From: Agrypnia vestita | Taxonomy: Eukaryota > Arthropoda > Insecta > Trichoptera > Phryganeidae | Direction of reading: 5' to 3' | Length of the DNA stretch: 64,000 bases | NCBI GenBank assembly: GCA_016648135.1 | Contig: JADDOH010000522.1 | Location: 1-64,000, forward strand | In this document: piece by piece, positions 10,303 to 20,495 of the stretch | Position numbering within the stretch: position 1 is the first letter of the stretch | How the letters are laid out: each line of letters begins with the position of its first letter | The notes under the pieces: model-generated | Told to the model about the DNA's origin: nothing | The model's database searches: none | The model's input: only the letters and a program-made list of their open reading frames with translations | Position numbers and translations under genes: made by a program

Positions 10303-10720
10303 TTCAGTAAAATTTCTACGAATTGTATGTTTTGACAATTCGACACTTTTATTGTTATGACACTGACAGTTATCGTAGAGTTGGCATAATTCTCTGAGTA
10401 ATTTTTATGGTTGTTAAAAATTGTATGTACGTAAGTACCATAACAGAATTTTCAGAATATGAACTAATTGTGGGCGATTTCAATAAAATCGAGGGTTTTA
10501 TTGTTTTCCGTTTTTTTTATTGGTTTTCAATGAATTGAAAACAAGTCAATAAAATCGATGATTGATTTGAATATGCATAGTTGTTTTTAGATACATATCT
10601 AGAGGGAAAAAATTAGATGAGTCAGAAAATAAAATAAAATGTCATAATTTTTTATTTTTTTATTAAGGTACAGATACACATGCTTATTAGTGGCATGCTC
10701 ATAAATCAACCGGTGGTTGT
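10303..10720. other. upstream flank of COG1, promoter region not resolved
   Basis: AT-rich sequence 5' of the COG1 start. No TATA box at a convincing position. A TCAGT initiator-like word occurs on the minus strand near 10366. The COG1 promoter must lie here or a little farther right, but its elements cannot be fixed by eye. Confidence 0.35.
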
Positions 10721-10727
10721 ATGGCTA

Positions 10728-10973
10728 AAGCCATGTACTCACTAGGGGACAAATCGCGAAACATTCCGCGTGGCATGTGTGTAATGAAGTGTAAATAGAT
10801 ACCGCAGCTGTCATCATAACCTCATCGGGTGACATTTCCGCGACAAGATATGTGAGTCCCGGTGTGTACACGTCAAATGATCGTGTCATTGTCCCCGAAA
10901 CATGAACGTAGATGTTCATGCGACATGCCGCGCGGAATGCTGCGCTATTTGTCCCCTAGTCAATACATGGCTT
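10728..10973. mobile_element. MITE with about 45-bp inverted ends (family C)
   Basis: The left end AAGCCATGTACTCACTAGGG and the reverse complement of the right end AAGCCATGTATTGACTAGGG run on with few mismatches through GACAAAT.GCG and CATTCCGCG.GGCATGT. The element is 246 bp with no coding frame. A clean target duplication was not seen. It is a non-autonomous DNA transposon by structure; the superfamily is unknown. Confidence 0.7.
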
Positions 10974-10989
10974 AACACGACGTATACAA

Positions 10990-11690
10990 ATATCAAAATT
11001 ATTATTATGTGTGACATCTAGGAAATGAAGTTTCTACTACCGAAATGTTCATGTTATACTGAATTGATATGAATAATAAAAAGCTTCGGGCTCTCGATAA
11101 TAGATGTCAGTGTCGTATTTAAAAATCAATAATAATAATAATTCGAGTGCGCGAAAATGAAATATTTATTTTACGTATTTTTTTTGAGTTTAGTAGGGTA
11201 TAATTTCCTGAAAAGAAATATGTTTTTCTTTTTTTTTATCGGGACGTTTAAAACAAACAGAAGTCATAACAACAAAATGGAATATATTTTTTTGTCAGAT
11301 AAACTGAATGCAACTTTTTAAAAATTAAACTACCCAATTTTTTCTTGCATCTTATTCATACCTACTCTGTGAATAATATGTTATATATAATATGTATTGT
11401 GTATCGTAACATCAGTATCCTTTAGATTCTAAAGTTTAGAATACGTTCCCTTTGGTCATGGCGAAGGTAAAAACATATACGAGTAGGTAGGTACACAGGT
11501 ATAACCGGAATTAAACTTTGGTACGATCATCTCATTGTGTTCAATCTTTTACTTTTAAATAAGAGGGAAATTAATTATTTCGCACGGTTATAATAACCTC
11601 TCGGCGGTTGACCTAAATTTGCCATTTAACAGTTAAATATTAAAAAATGATTTAAAAGGATAAATTATTCTTATAAATTACGTATAAAAA
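10990..11690. other. AT-rich intergenic DNA
   Basis: Low-complexity A/T tracts with no recognisable gene or repeat family. Confidence 0.5.
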
Positions 11691-11706
11691 ATATTTTAAA
11701 AATTAA

Positions 11707-11783
11707 TGGCTCGTGGAGGACTCGAACCTCCAACCTTCGTATTTTGATTAGTCTGACGCTCTAACCTATTGAGCTAACGAGCC
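11707..11783 (-). tRNA. tRNA-Ile-like gene or pseudogene with an abnormal anticodon arm
   Basis: The minus strand has a perfect 7-bp acceptor stem (GGCTCGT/ACGAGCC), a GCTC/GAGC D stem, a perfect 5-bp T stem (GGAGG TTCGAGT CCTCC), discriminator A and a T5 run at 11698-11702 as a Pol III terminator. The anticodon region begins TCAGACTAAT like an AAU-anticodon isoleucine tRNA. It then has three extra bases, and the 3' half no longer pairs with the 5' half. The intact outer arms with a broken anticodon stem favour a recently decayed tRNA-Ile(AAU) copy. Which reading is right needs a covariance-model score. Confidence 0.6.
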
Positions 11784-12072
11784 GTTACCGAATGCAGTGA
11801 TATTAACGTATAAAAGTAAAACATTTTTCATTAATTTGAGAAAATTAATGAACTTTGTAGGTACTGTATCGAAACTGGTAGTAGAATGCCACCAGTATAA
11901 ATTGACGTGCGAGGGAGGGCGTCCCTGTCGCGTAACAGAAGTTGCCCGGGTGTAAATTTATTACACAATACATAATATACAGAATTATACATTGTACCGG
12001 TACATTGACAAATATATTTTATGATATTATAATAGAAATTTGGTCGGGCAACACTAAGGAAACAAACCAGTA

Positions 12073-12263
12073 ATGGTGGCCGCTCTATCTAGAGTCCTGT
12101 CAGACGACAATATTGGTCCATTATTTGGTTTTTCAGCTTCGCAAAACTTTAAAACTACATTGACAGTTGTTCTTGTACCAGCTGCAAGGTGTTGCAAGAC
12201 TGTTTTGGACATAATTCAGTGTATATTGGAAATCAAGATGTCACAGCTCACGCGCAAATATGA
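12073..12263 (+). other. open frame with a donor-like end, possible exon
   Basis: Starting ATGGTGGCCGCTC, this frame encodes about 64 codons including FGFSASQNFKTTLTVVLVPA and DIIQCILEIKMSQLTRKY. It ends at GAACAG|GTATGA, a fair donor. An internal TTTTTCAG could also act as an acceptor. The hydrophobic/amphipathic residue pattern looks more protein-like than most frames nearby, but I do not recognise a family. Confidence 0.25.
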
Positions 12264-12281
12264 GACTGAACAGGTATGAAG

Positions 12282-12371
12282 AACTGCGCAAGTCTTGAGA
12301 ACTGCACCGGTCTAGAGGATCGCACAGGTCTGGGGACCTGCACAGGTCTGGAAACCTGCACAGGTCTGGCC
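12282..12371. repeat. 18-bp minisatellite, five units
   Basis: Units resembling ACCTGCACAGGTCTGGAA start at 12282, 12300, 12318, 12336 and 12354, with the last two nearly identical. The period equals six codons, so both strands stay open (plus-strand unit NCTGLE). Further CACCTG/CAGGTA words continue to about 12500. Confidence 0.85.
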
Positions 12372-12619
12372 AGAGTAATCCAATTTCAATTCTCCTCTGA
12401 TTTGGAAACCTGTACAAGTGAGCACCGAACACATTCCAGTCTGTACACCTGCGCAGGTAAGAATAATCGATTTTCAATTCTTCTCCTGTCACCTGTACAG
12501 ATTTACAGACCTCTATAGATAGTTGTTTAAAGTTAAAACAATAATTTAGAAAAATGAGGTGTGAAATATGTAAGATAATGCATAATTTAGAAAAAGGAGA
12601 TGTGAAATACATACAAGTA

Positions 12620-13100
12620 TAAACAAATAGGTATAATTATTTATTTGTGATTGCATTATGAATTCAGGACGGCGTGTAGAGATTTTAGTAGCGAATCTTT
12701 ATATTGTGCTAAACTGGATTTAAAAATATCAGAGATATGCGCATAGGTGTAATGTTGAAAGAAAGCTTTAATTGGGTAGGCGTGTTAAAATTATTGTTTG
12801 TGGTAACATTTATATTTGGCGTCTTCTGTATTGTCTGATATATATATCATAGGCCTGCTCTCTATTGTGTGTTAAACTCGCCGAACTACCTACACGTATT
12901 ATGCTATTAAAGGAACTTCGTCCAGTAAAAAAGGTGTTTGTTAATTTATTATTAAAAACAGCTCAGTAATCTTAAAGGAACACTAACAGAATATAAAAGT
13001 TTGTAGACAAGAATTAAAAAGGTTTCGTACAATCCTAGATTATATTATTTATCCAAGATGACACATAATTTAAAATAATCAACATTTTTACTATCTACTT
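12620..13100. other. intergenic DNA, nothing recognised
   Basis: Moderately AT-rich with no convincing ORF, RNA or repeat. Confidence 0.5.
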
Positions 13101-13109
13101 TGAATTGGG

Positions 13110-13440
13110 AGTGAGTGAATATTTCGTATGACCGTCGGGCTGCCGGCCGCGAAATGATTTTGATTGGTCGAAACTGACGCCCGACGTATTCTACGCCAAC
13201 CGCTAGTCAGGACTTAAACCTTTTATAAATCTGGCCAGTGACAGTTGGAAAGCGCGTGTGCCGGTGTCTTTTCTACAAAGAATTGGCATTCCTTTTTCGT
13301 GTGGTATCCGAATTCGACGAAGACGTATTAGTTCACATCAGCCTTTCGGAATAGACAGATCGATCTTTTCCGGATTCGACGAAGCCGGGAGAATTGGAGA
13401 TTGAATCCGCACATGACATACTAGGAAAAAACTGTAAGTA
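13110..13440 (+). promoter_or_regulatory. TATA-type promoter block with a possible non-coding first exon
   Basis: A GC-richer block contains TTTTATAAATC at about 13219-13229, a CCAGTGACAGT initiator-like word about 25 bp later, and a consensus donor ACT|GTAAGT at 13433. Two imperfect repeats of ATTCGACGAAG lie between them. It could be the first exon of a plus-strand transcript or the promoter part of an LTR element. No coding sequence is attached. Confidence 0.4.
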
Positions 13441-14073
13441 CAATTTGTCAGCTGTGGACGTAGTTAGCTTTGGCCTCGTGTATTTCGCGCATCAGGAGAT
13501 CAATCATTATTGGCCGAGATTGGGAAGGAAAATATTTATTTCCTAATCCCGATCCGCGTGTGGTGGTGGAGATTCCGTCCGCTATCGCAAAGTCCTCAAT
13601 TCATATTTATTGGTGATTTTAGGTATTGTTAAATTTAAATTATCTAACCTCTTGTATTTATTCCGTGTGAAACTACTCTATTTAAAGCAAAGATATATAT
13701 ATATTTTTTAAATAAGAACAGTAACAATCCGAGCACCAGAGGAACGTTTACCGAAGAGTAAAACCATTTAAGACTATGTCTCAATTCAAAAGCTTGCTGG
13801 CTTACAATTTTTTAACTATAGCCTTTTGAAGATTTCGGCTTGGTCTTACTTGATACTGTTCTTACCTGTTTTGTTTATTTACTCCATACGTAGGTACCTA
13901 CCTACAATGTATCAGTGTAATTAAACATTTACATGTTCAAAGAAGAAAACATTTGAGAGAGACACACGTGGATCATCATTCGTTAGATATATTTATTTAT
14001 TTACTTTACTTAATAAAAGAGACAGAGTTACAAGTACGGATAAAAATACTACAGTTACACAATAATGTAATAT

Positions 14074-14406
14074 AAACTTTCGTGCAAAGATTGTACAGCC
14101 TTTTATATTGGAAAAACCGGTCGAAATTTTAATGTAAGAGTTAAGGAGCATTTGAAATGTCTAAATAATCATGGTTTTTCTGAATTTGCAAATCATTTAT
14201 TAGAAAATGATCACCGTTTTAATAAAAATTTAGGACTTTCTATTTTACACATAAATAATTTTGGTCTGAAATTGAATAATTTAGAATCATTAGAAATTAG
14301 TAAAGCATGTAAAAGTAAACAAAATGTTATTAATAATCAGTTGAATTTTACTACTAGTCCAATTTTGAAAATTTTGCCAATAATTTTGTGTAATCAAGAA
14401 CTTTAG
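14074..14406 (+). pseudogene. Penelope-like element GIY-YIG endonuclease, C-terminal fragment
   Basis: The open frame reads CKDCTAFYIGKTGRNF, then VRVKEHL and FANHLLENDHRF, and stops at TAG 14404. The Y-I-G...R...EH...S.A.H...H pattern is the GIY-YIG nuclease found at the C-terminus of Penelope-like reverse transcriptases. The RT part is missing upstream. The minus-strand fragment near 61,960-62,240 is homologous. Confidence 0.75.
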
Positions 14407-14727
14407 CAATAATATTCAAAAATATTTTTTAAATAATTAAAAAAAATTATAAATGTCAAAATATGTTAAATATTTTGACATTTATAAAATACCCTCTTAA
14501 TTACACCTACATGTTTTTCCGAAACATATAAGTAGATGAAAACAAATAATAAAATAAATTTTTAAAATGCCAATCTATAAAGTTGCTCAACCAATTGATA
14601 AAATGATTTTGTATAGATTGTAGACGTCGAGAGCTGATCGCTTATTTTTTAAGGTCACATAGTTTATGTCAGTGAGGGAATCGGTACAGTTCTGCCGGGA
14701 TATTTGATTTATTAAAGAGTTAAGGTT

Positions 14728-15153
14728 GTTATCACGGTCGTTAGACATATTCAACTGTAATTTCGGATATTTTATACGCACCGATTTATTACCGAGAAGC
14801 GAATCTCGACGTTTCGTTGGATGGTTATCCAACGTCATCAGGAGGACGACCTTTACCCGCGGAGGTGGAGGTCGGACTGATTATAGGTGCTGCTTTCTAG
14901 GGCGTAAATTGTATGCACTTTGTTGTGGAGTGTTCTCTTCTTCTACAATAGAGGTCGCCAGTGTGCATATGTACTAGTTACGTCGGCGGATTTTACTGCG
15001 ACTTCTCTCAAGGGTCCGACCTCCACCTCCGCGGGTAAAGGTCGTCCTCCTGATGACGTTGGATAAACATCCAACGAAACGTCGAGATTCGCTTCTCGGT
15101 AATACATATGGTGCGTATAAAATATCCGAAATTACAGTTAAATATTTGAATTA
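14728..15153. mobile_element. large inverted repeat, Penelope pseudo-LTR type
   Basis: The left arm (14738-14888) and right arm (15005-15153) are near-perfect inverted copies of about 150 bp separated by about 115 bp. Each arm includes GTCGTCCTCCTGATGACGTT, then ATCCAACGAAACGTCGAGA. Both arms carry a hammerhead-like core. The position just downstream of the GIY-YIG fragment fits the pseudo-LTRs of Penelope-like elements. Confidence 0.75.
15046..15092 (+). ncRNA. hammerhead ribozyme-like motif (right arm)
   Basis: CTGATGA at 15050-15056 is followed by a stem (GTTGGAT/ATCCAAC), then GAAAC at 15076-15080 and GTC at 15081-15083. The three bases after GTC (GAG) can pair with CTC before CTGATGA as stem I. 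One unpaired C follows CTGATGA and stem III is minimal (ACGT), so activity is uncertain. Such minimal motifs are known in Penelope-like pseudo-LTRs. A mirror copy lies in the left arm on the minus strand. Confidence 0.5.
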
Positions 15154-15229
15154 TATTGAAAAAATATATATAGTATTCTCAAAAATTGGTCGGATAACCA
15201 AAATCTGCGCGTTTTAAAATATAGATATG

Positions 15230-15560
15230 ACTCCCCTCCGAATCGTCCACGCTCGGCGTGATTAATGGGGGAAGGTCATTTATTCATTTGTGAATCTGGC
15301 ATTTTGAGCATGTGGTTTGATGGGCACTTTTGAAAATGAAGTCATTTCATATCGGGAATTAGCTCTCTTACCGTCGCAGCGGGGTCCCGGCGCGGCTGGC
15401 CGCGGGTTATTTAGAATGGGGGCCCCGCGCTATTTGCATATCGATATTGATTTGATTTTTGACAGCCCCGAGCGGAACTCTATGGGGTGGGTTTTCGAGG
15501 TATTCTGATAATGGTTTCGCCATCGCTCTTCGATTATTGCCCGCTTAAAAATGAAGATTT
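15230..15560. other. GC-richer unique block, possible regulatory DNA
   Basis: A block of raised GC with ATTTGCATATCGAT and the 13-mer ATCGGGAATTAGC, which recurs at 38686. A 63-codon frame is open but shows no family features. A conserved non-coding element is the better guess. Confidence 0.35.
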
Positions 15561-15724
15561 TGTTACCTGCAAACCACCCGGAGAGTAAAATTAATAGAAT
15601 ATTTTGTAAACAAATCGGCGCGATTCTACATAATTATGACTGTCAATTCAATACGGGACAAATAAATCGAAAAGTTACGTAGAGATAATTTGTAGTTGTT
15701 TATTTCACTTCGTATTTTTTTTTG

Positions 15725-16108
15725 TTATTATAATTATTATTTCTAAAAAATATTTTTACTCTATATTTTTTTCATTGAATTAATATTTATTGTTTTATTT
15801 ATTCTTTTATAATTTATTATATTGCCTATTAAACCGCCTATTATATAAAATTACTATTTTTAAATTTTATTTCATTTATGTATATTGTGTAAAATTATTA
15901 TTTATATTTCTAATTCATCGAATTACTGTTATTGTTTTATTGTCTCCTTGAATTCTATTTTTATATTGTTCTTGATTGTGTTTCTAAATAATTTATGTTC
16001 ACATTTGTATTTTTTTTATATATTATTTCTATTATCTATTGTTTATCAACTTTGTACAAATTATAAAGTAAAAGTAAATACATGTAAATAAATAAATAAA
16101 TAAAAATC
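15725..16108 (+). mobile_element. LINE 3'-end remnant
   Basis: A T-rich stretch ending in TTTGTACAAATTATAAAGTA and an (AAAT)n tail. Its reverse complement resembles 27055-27345, which lies just downstream of a minus-strand reverse-transcriptase fragment. It is therefore taken as the 5'-truncated 3' UTR of the same LINE family. Confidence 0.55.
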
Positions 16109-16578
16109 TACCTATAGAAGTAAGACATTCATTATGACTATTGGTCCTACGACCTCTGGTGATAATTTTTAAGATTTTCTGTATTACCATTTCTTTCTAA
16201 CAGAAAAAAGCATAAACATCAGATGACCGTAAATATTACGTACCTATAGTGTGAAATATCCTTTAAGGTTTTTCCAAGTTCAGTGCCAAATGACTGACAA
16301 ATTTATGTCCATCATCAGTGAAGTGGGACAAAAGTAAAACAAAAGCTCTCTTGTCAGCTCTACACTTTCGCCATCTAGATTGGCATTATTTTAATGCAAA
16401 AGCGGTCTCCTCGCTACTCCGCAGGCGAAGCAACAGCACGTTCAATCAAATAAATCAAGGGCAACAGATTTTGCAGGGATTTCGGATAGAACGGTTGGAT
16501 ACACACTGCAGAATAGCCCAGAAAACTCACATAATATTCCGAATTTTCATGAAAATATGAGAAAATTTTCAATTATGT

Positions 16579-16759
16579 ACAGGTACCTATTGATGAAACG
16601 AATATCTTAAGTATCTACCTATTCATAAAAGGAATTCCTTTACAAACCTTACAAACCAAAACAAACTACAAAACAAAAAAACAAACAAAAACAGGTACCT
16701 ATTGATGAAACGAATATCTTAAGTATCTACCTATTCATAAAAGGAATTCCTTTATAAAC
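16579..16759. repeat. 69-bp direct duplication
   Basis: 16579-16647 and 16691-16759 differ at a single base (ACAGGTACCTATTGATGAAA ... GGAATTCCTTTA.AAAC). They are separated by 43 bp of A/C-rich spacer. The near-identity indicates a recent event. Confidence 0.95.
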
Positions 16760-17000
16760 ATTAATTTAAATTCAGCACTTTCTCTCACAGCTTCTTCTGC
16801 TTTTTATCACCATTTTTCCATTCACCAAAGAAAAGTTTCAAATTCAAATTAATTCCTTAAGTTACATTTTTTCTAAAAACATAGATGTATATTTCTAACA
16901 TGACACAAATCAAAATATTTAATCAAATAATAAATTACCAAACCAATTTTAGAAATGAAGAAAATTCCTCCACTTTTGTGAGTTTTTGTACTTATATAAA

Positions 17001-17088
17001 ACTGTATAGCCCTGTAAACGCTCAGTAAAGACTTCCACACCAATTTCCCTTATAAATAGCTCTTCTTTATGAGACACCTATATCTAAT
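17001..17088 (-). repeat. MITE family A, partial copy
   Basis: The reverse complement contains GTGTCTCATAAAGAAGAGCT followed by ATTTATAAGGGAAA and TTTACAGGGCT. These match the interior and end of the elements at 25173 and 46518. Confidence 0.5.
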
Positions 17089-17129
17089 AAAAAATGAAAT
17101 ATTTTTCATTATTTCTGTAGTATTAGTTT

Positions 17130-17540
17130 CCGCAGACTTTTTGCCCGACTCAGTCTCCAGCAGCGAGCGGCTAGCAGCGCGGCAGGTTACCCGGTAATGA
17201 CGGTGCGCGCACTCGAGCCGTAATGGAGGCAGCACTACAGCTGGAGTGTTAAATGGATGTCTCCAGCACTTGTCACTCTTGTTTCCATCTGCACGGAGCG
17301 CAGGGCTGCCGGCTGCGGTAGAGGGCCATGTTTTCACATTTGTTTGAAAAAAATAATGTCACAATGTTTGCGACTCCGCCGTGCCGAGGATTGGGATCTA
17401 AGAGAATGGATGGACACCCACCGCATTCCCAGGACCGTTTTGTGAGCAAAAGCTAAGGGCCATCTCCGTGTCACGTCATTTAAAGGGCGACGTGACCCGG
17501 AGAGGCCCGTTATAGTCCATTCACTGTACCTCCTCCACAT
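17130..17540. other. GC-rich block without a recognised gene
   Basis: CpG-containing sequence with a short inverted pair (GTGTCACGTCATTT / GGCGACGTGACCC near 17470-17500). Frames of 60-95 codons occur on both strands but none shows a domain. The word GAGCAAAAGCT at 17442-17452 recurs at 57211. Confidence 0.35.
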
Positions 17541-17852
17541 AACACAATTTAATAGAAATTATCAAAGAAAAGGAAAAGCATAAAATAAAGGTAAAAGAAC
17601 AAATCAGTAGGTAAGATAATTTATAGCAAGCATAGAAATAAAAAGATAATTAAAAAAGTAACTCATAAAAACCGAGTTTTTATTATATTCCCTTTCTTTG
17701 TAAAATATAGCAACAATTAAAGACGAATTAAAACATATAACATAACTTAGAGTAATTTAATATATTTCTAAAATGTCAGATGTTTTGAGCTTTGATAAGA
17801 CACTTCATGCTTTGAAGATTAAATTCTAAAAATATTTGTCAGTCAATTTAGA

Positions 17853-18169
17853 TTTTCGAAATTCGTAGTGAAGTACCTATTATGTATACCGACGGAGTAA
17901 TTCAAATTTAGAAAGTATTCCGCGACGATATCGGGCCGCCTTTGCTAGTAAGCAAACTTTTCTAATGATTTCAATTTGAAAAAACCAATAAAATTTCTAA
18001 AAATCCGAAATTATACTATAATTATTATTTTTTTAACGAAAATTTGATAGATCTTCTTGATCGTCGCCACGAGTCTACTTGCCAAGTTCCAGCTCGATTA
18101 GATCACGGGAAAAGGGTTAAAAATCGATCCAAAGTTTTTTCACCCGGCAAGCAAACAGACGCGACGAGT
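17853..18169 (-). repeat. dispersed repeat E, copy 1 (about 317 bp)
   Basis: Its reverse complement matches 63530-63846 over its whole length with moderate divergence. Shared words include ACTTGGCAAGCAGACTCGTG-type sequence and 'TAATCGAGCT'. There is no coding frame and no clear terminal inverted repeat. The class is unknown. Confidence 0.8.
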
Positions 18170-18372
18170 TAATATAAAGGGAGTAAAAAATAGCAATAGC
18201 TCATGGTGTACCTACATATAGAATTTGCGTGGGAAGGATAGTGAGTAGACGTCAAGGTGAAGGATACACTTCCTAATAGAGAAGGACAGTACAAGGATTC
18301 TAAGAAAATGAAGGAAAAGAGAAGGAAGAACCTAACCTAGGAGAGGGAATTGGGTCGTAGCCACAGACCATA

Positions 18373-18440
18373 AAAGTATATAGACTAAAAGATATTTCCT
18401 GGTTCGCGTTTTGATTCCACGTTTGGTTCTACTACGTTTA
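18373..18440 (+). repeat. dispersed repeat G
   Basis: AAAGTATATAGACTAAAAGA followed by TTCCTGGTTCGCGTTTTGAT closely resembles 19080-19160. A minus-strand relative lies near 35530-35600. Confidence 0.5.
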
Positions 18441-18689
18441 AATTGTTTTTTTATTTTTATTTTTATTTAGAAAAAATATGAGAGACTCGAAGGGTCTATG
18501 AAAATTTCATTTTCATGTACATATATCGAAATTTGGATACTCAAAGTAAATTTATATGAAATTATATTTTTATTTGTAATTATGTATGTCACTTATTTTT
18601 TAGGCTAGTTGTCTACATCTGTGTACATCTCAGTATGTTTGTCACTTCTTTTTGTATCTATGAATATTCAGTTGTTTTGTTTGTAAGTC

Positions 18690-18985
18690 GTTATATAATT
18701 TTATTTTTTTTATTTTGGGAAACATACAGTACAATGTAATACAACATGACCAGTAAAGTTTCCTCGAAGCTGATAAAAAAACTAAGTAAATAAATGATAA
18801 AGAATATGTGATAAAAGTTTAAATTATGATTTAAATTATGATAGGTAACCATTTCAATTGTTCTTGTGTGATGTTGATGTGTTTCTTGTATTTTCTGCAA
18901 TTTAATGTCCCTGTCTTTAAAATCACCATTTGCTAGTTTGTGTATTATTTTTAGGGTTTTAAACTTCGTTATGTTATTTATGTTG
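18690..18985 (-). pseudogene. non-LTR reverse transcriptase C-terminal fragment
   Basis: The minus strand encodes FKTLKIIHKLANGDFKDRDI and then KLQKIQETHQHHT. This aligns with IETLKIIHRLAIGEIQDEDI...KHQHNTK of the larger fragment at 27505-28152. It belongs to the same LINE family and is degenerate after about 60 codons. Confidence 0.6.
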
Positions 18986-19079
18986 AGTTAATTGTTATGT
19001 CATGTCAAAAACTTACTACAAGCTTGTAAATTAATTGTAACCTAGCCTAACCAAATCTCTTTCTCTAGGCGAGGATCGG

Positions 19080-19160
19080 AAAAATATATAGACATGAACT
19101 AATTGACATTTTCTGGTTCTCGTTTTCGTTTCACGTATGGTTCCAGTACATTTGACTGGT
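19080..19160 (+). repeat. dispersed repeat G, second copy
   Basis: AAAATATATAGACATGAACT and TTTTCTGGTTCTCGTTTTCG parallel 18373-18440 in the same orientation. Confidence 0.5.
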
Positions 19161-19753
19161 TTAAAAAAATTCTACGAGCTTGTAAATTTTGAAACAAGTA
19201 TGAAAAGTCAAAAAAGTCTTAAAAATTAGAATGTCTTACTAAGTAAGTCGCGCATTTTTACAAAATGACGTAATTACTTGAAGAGGCTCGCTTCGAAACG
19301 AAAAAAAATAGAAAAATTCGCAAGAGTAAATACTTTAACTGTATTATAAACGTGCTGCGATTATATTCATGTCCAGTGTCTTCGGTGATTGTATCTTTAA
19401 GTTTTTCATTTGTCTCCCACCGCTTGAATTTCGTGACAATGTTTTGGATTTGCTTGAAGGTAAGATAAAGTCAACGTTGACCAGAATAGCCTCGCTTACC
19501 GTATCAAATATTATAATTAAAATGCGGCGCAGTCAACCCTACACACAGAATCACCCTCTCCGAGCAGGAATTGTGAAGAACTTCTTCGGTCGCCTCGTGG
19601 AGTGGAAGATCACAGATGTCATACAGTGTCATCAAACATCCATTTGCCTTTCTACGAGATGCGCGCAGCAATTAGATAGGGGGGGTTTGGACACGTACCT
19701 ATTTGTATAATATTATTTAACATAGTACCTATTTATATTATATTATATAATAC

Positions 19754-20249
19754 TGTCACGGGGTCGTGGATGTGGGAGGCAAATGAAACACTTACTTTTT
19801 TTAAAATTTTTTATTCAATACGCACAAGGCACATATTTAATTGGAGCACTGTTCTTTAATACACGTTAAATGTTTCTAGAATATTTTACACAATAATTTC
19901 GTTTTAGAATCTTCGCTGCACTTTTTTTCTATCGCTAAGTAAATCTGCTTCCTTTCGCATGTAAATACTCGCGCCGAATATCTGTCATATATGCGCTTGA
20001 CACACTGAATTGTCTGTGAACTTACTGTGTTGCACTTTTCAAAACGATAAACTTGTTCGCCGTGCGCGCGCTCGCCCCTTTATACAAAACATGTTGATTT
20101 CGCGATGCCTCGAGAATGTTTTGCACATTTCTAGTGGTTCCTCCATAGTTTCACTGCGATAATGGATCATTCGAGAAACTTCTATAGTGTGTAATTCCTT
20201 TCGATTCTTCTATCTTGTACAAATATGATGTTTTGTACGTATCGTCACA
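19754..20249 (-). mobile_element. solo LTR (family L), complete
   Basis: A 496-bp copy. On the minus strand it begins TGTGACGATACG, has a TTTTGTATAAAGGGG promoter core, and ends with AGTGTTTCATTTGCCTCCCA, then CGTGACA. TG...CA ends and an internal TATA box fit an LTR. No flanking duplication was recognised and no internal gag-pol is attached. Confidence 0.65.
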
Positions 20250-20437
20250 ATGTATATATAAGCGCACACCTACGTTAGTTATTTTTAAAGGTTGTTCTCC
20301 ACTCTTATGGTGCTCGTAAATTGATTAAACTTTATTCTTTCGTCTCAAAGATCTGTGAAAAATCAATATAAATAAATCATACTTCATAATAGTTACTTAT
20401 CTTCGAGATTAAGTCTCATTCGTGTGTACGGTTAGAA

Positions 20438-20495
20438 GGAAAGAAAATCATGCCTTTGAAATGTGGTGTTGGTGTCGTTCTCCGCAAGAAAAGAA
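20438..20495 (+). pseudogene. RTE-like LINE fragment
   Basis: A short frame HAFEMWCWCRSPQEKK matches the AFEMWCWRR segment that precedes the C-terminal domain of RTE-like retrotransposons. It continues into degraded sequence to about 20580. Confidence 0.45.

Noticed and set aside
12241..12612. 123-codon minus-strand ORF with repeated DLCRFP-like units
   Set aside because: The openness is explained by an 18-bp repeat (six codons) with no stop; both strands are open and no domain is seen.
19369..19710. 113-codon plus-strand ORF
   Set aside because: Protein-like in places but no family recognised, no splice signals at its ends, and repeat-rich neighbourhood.
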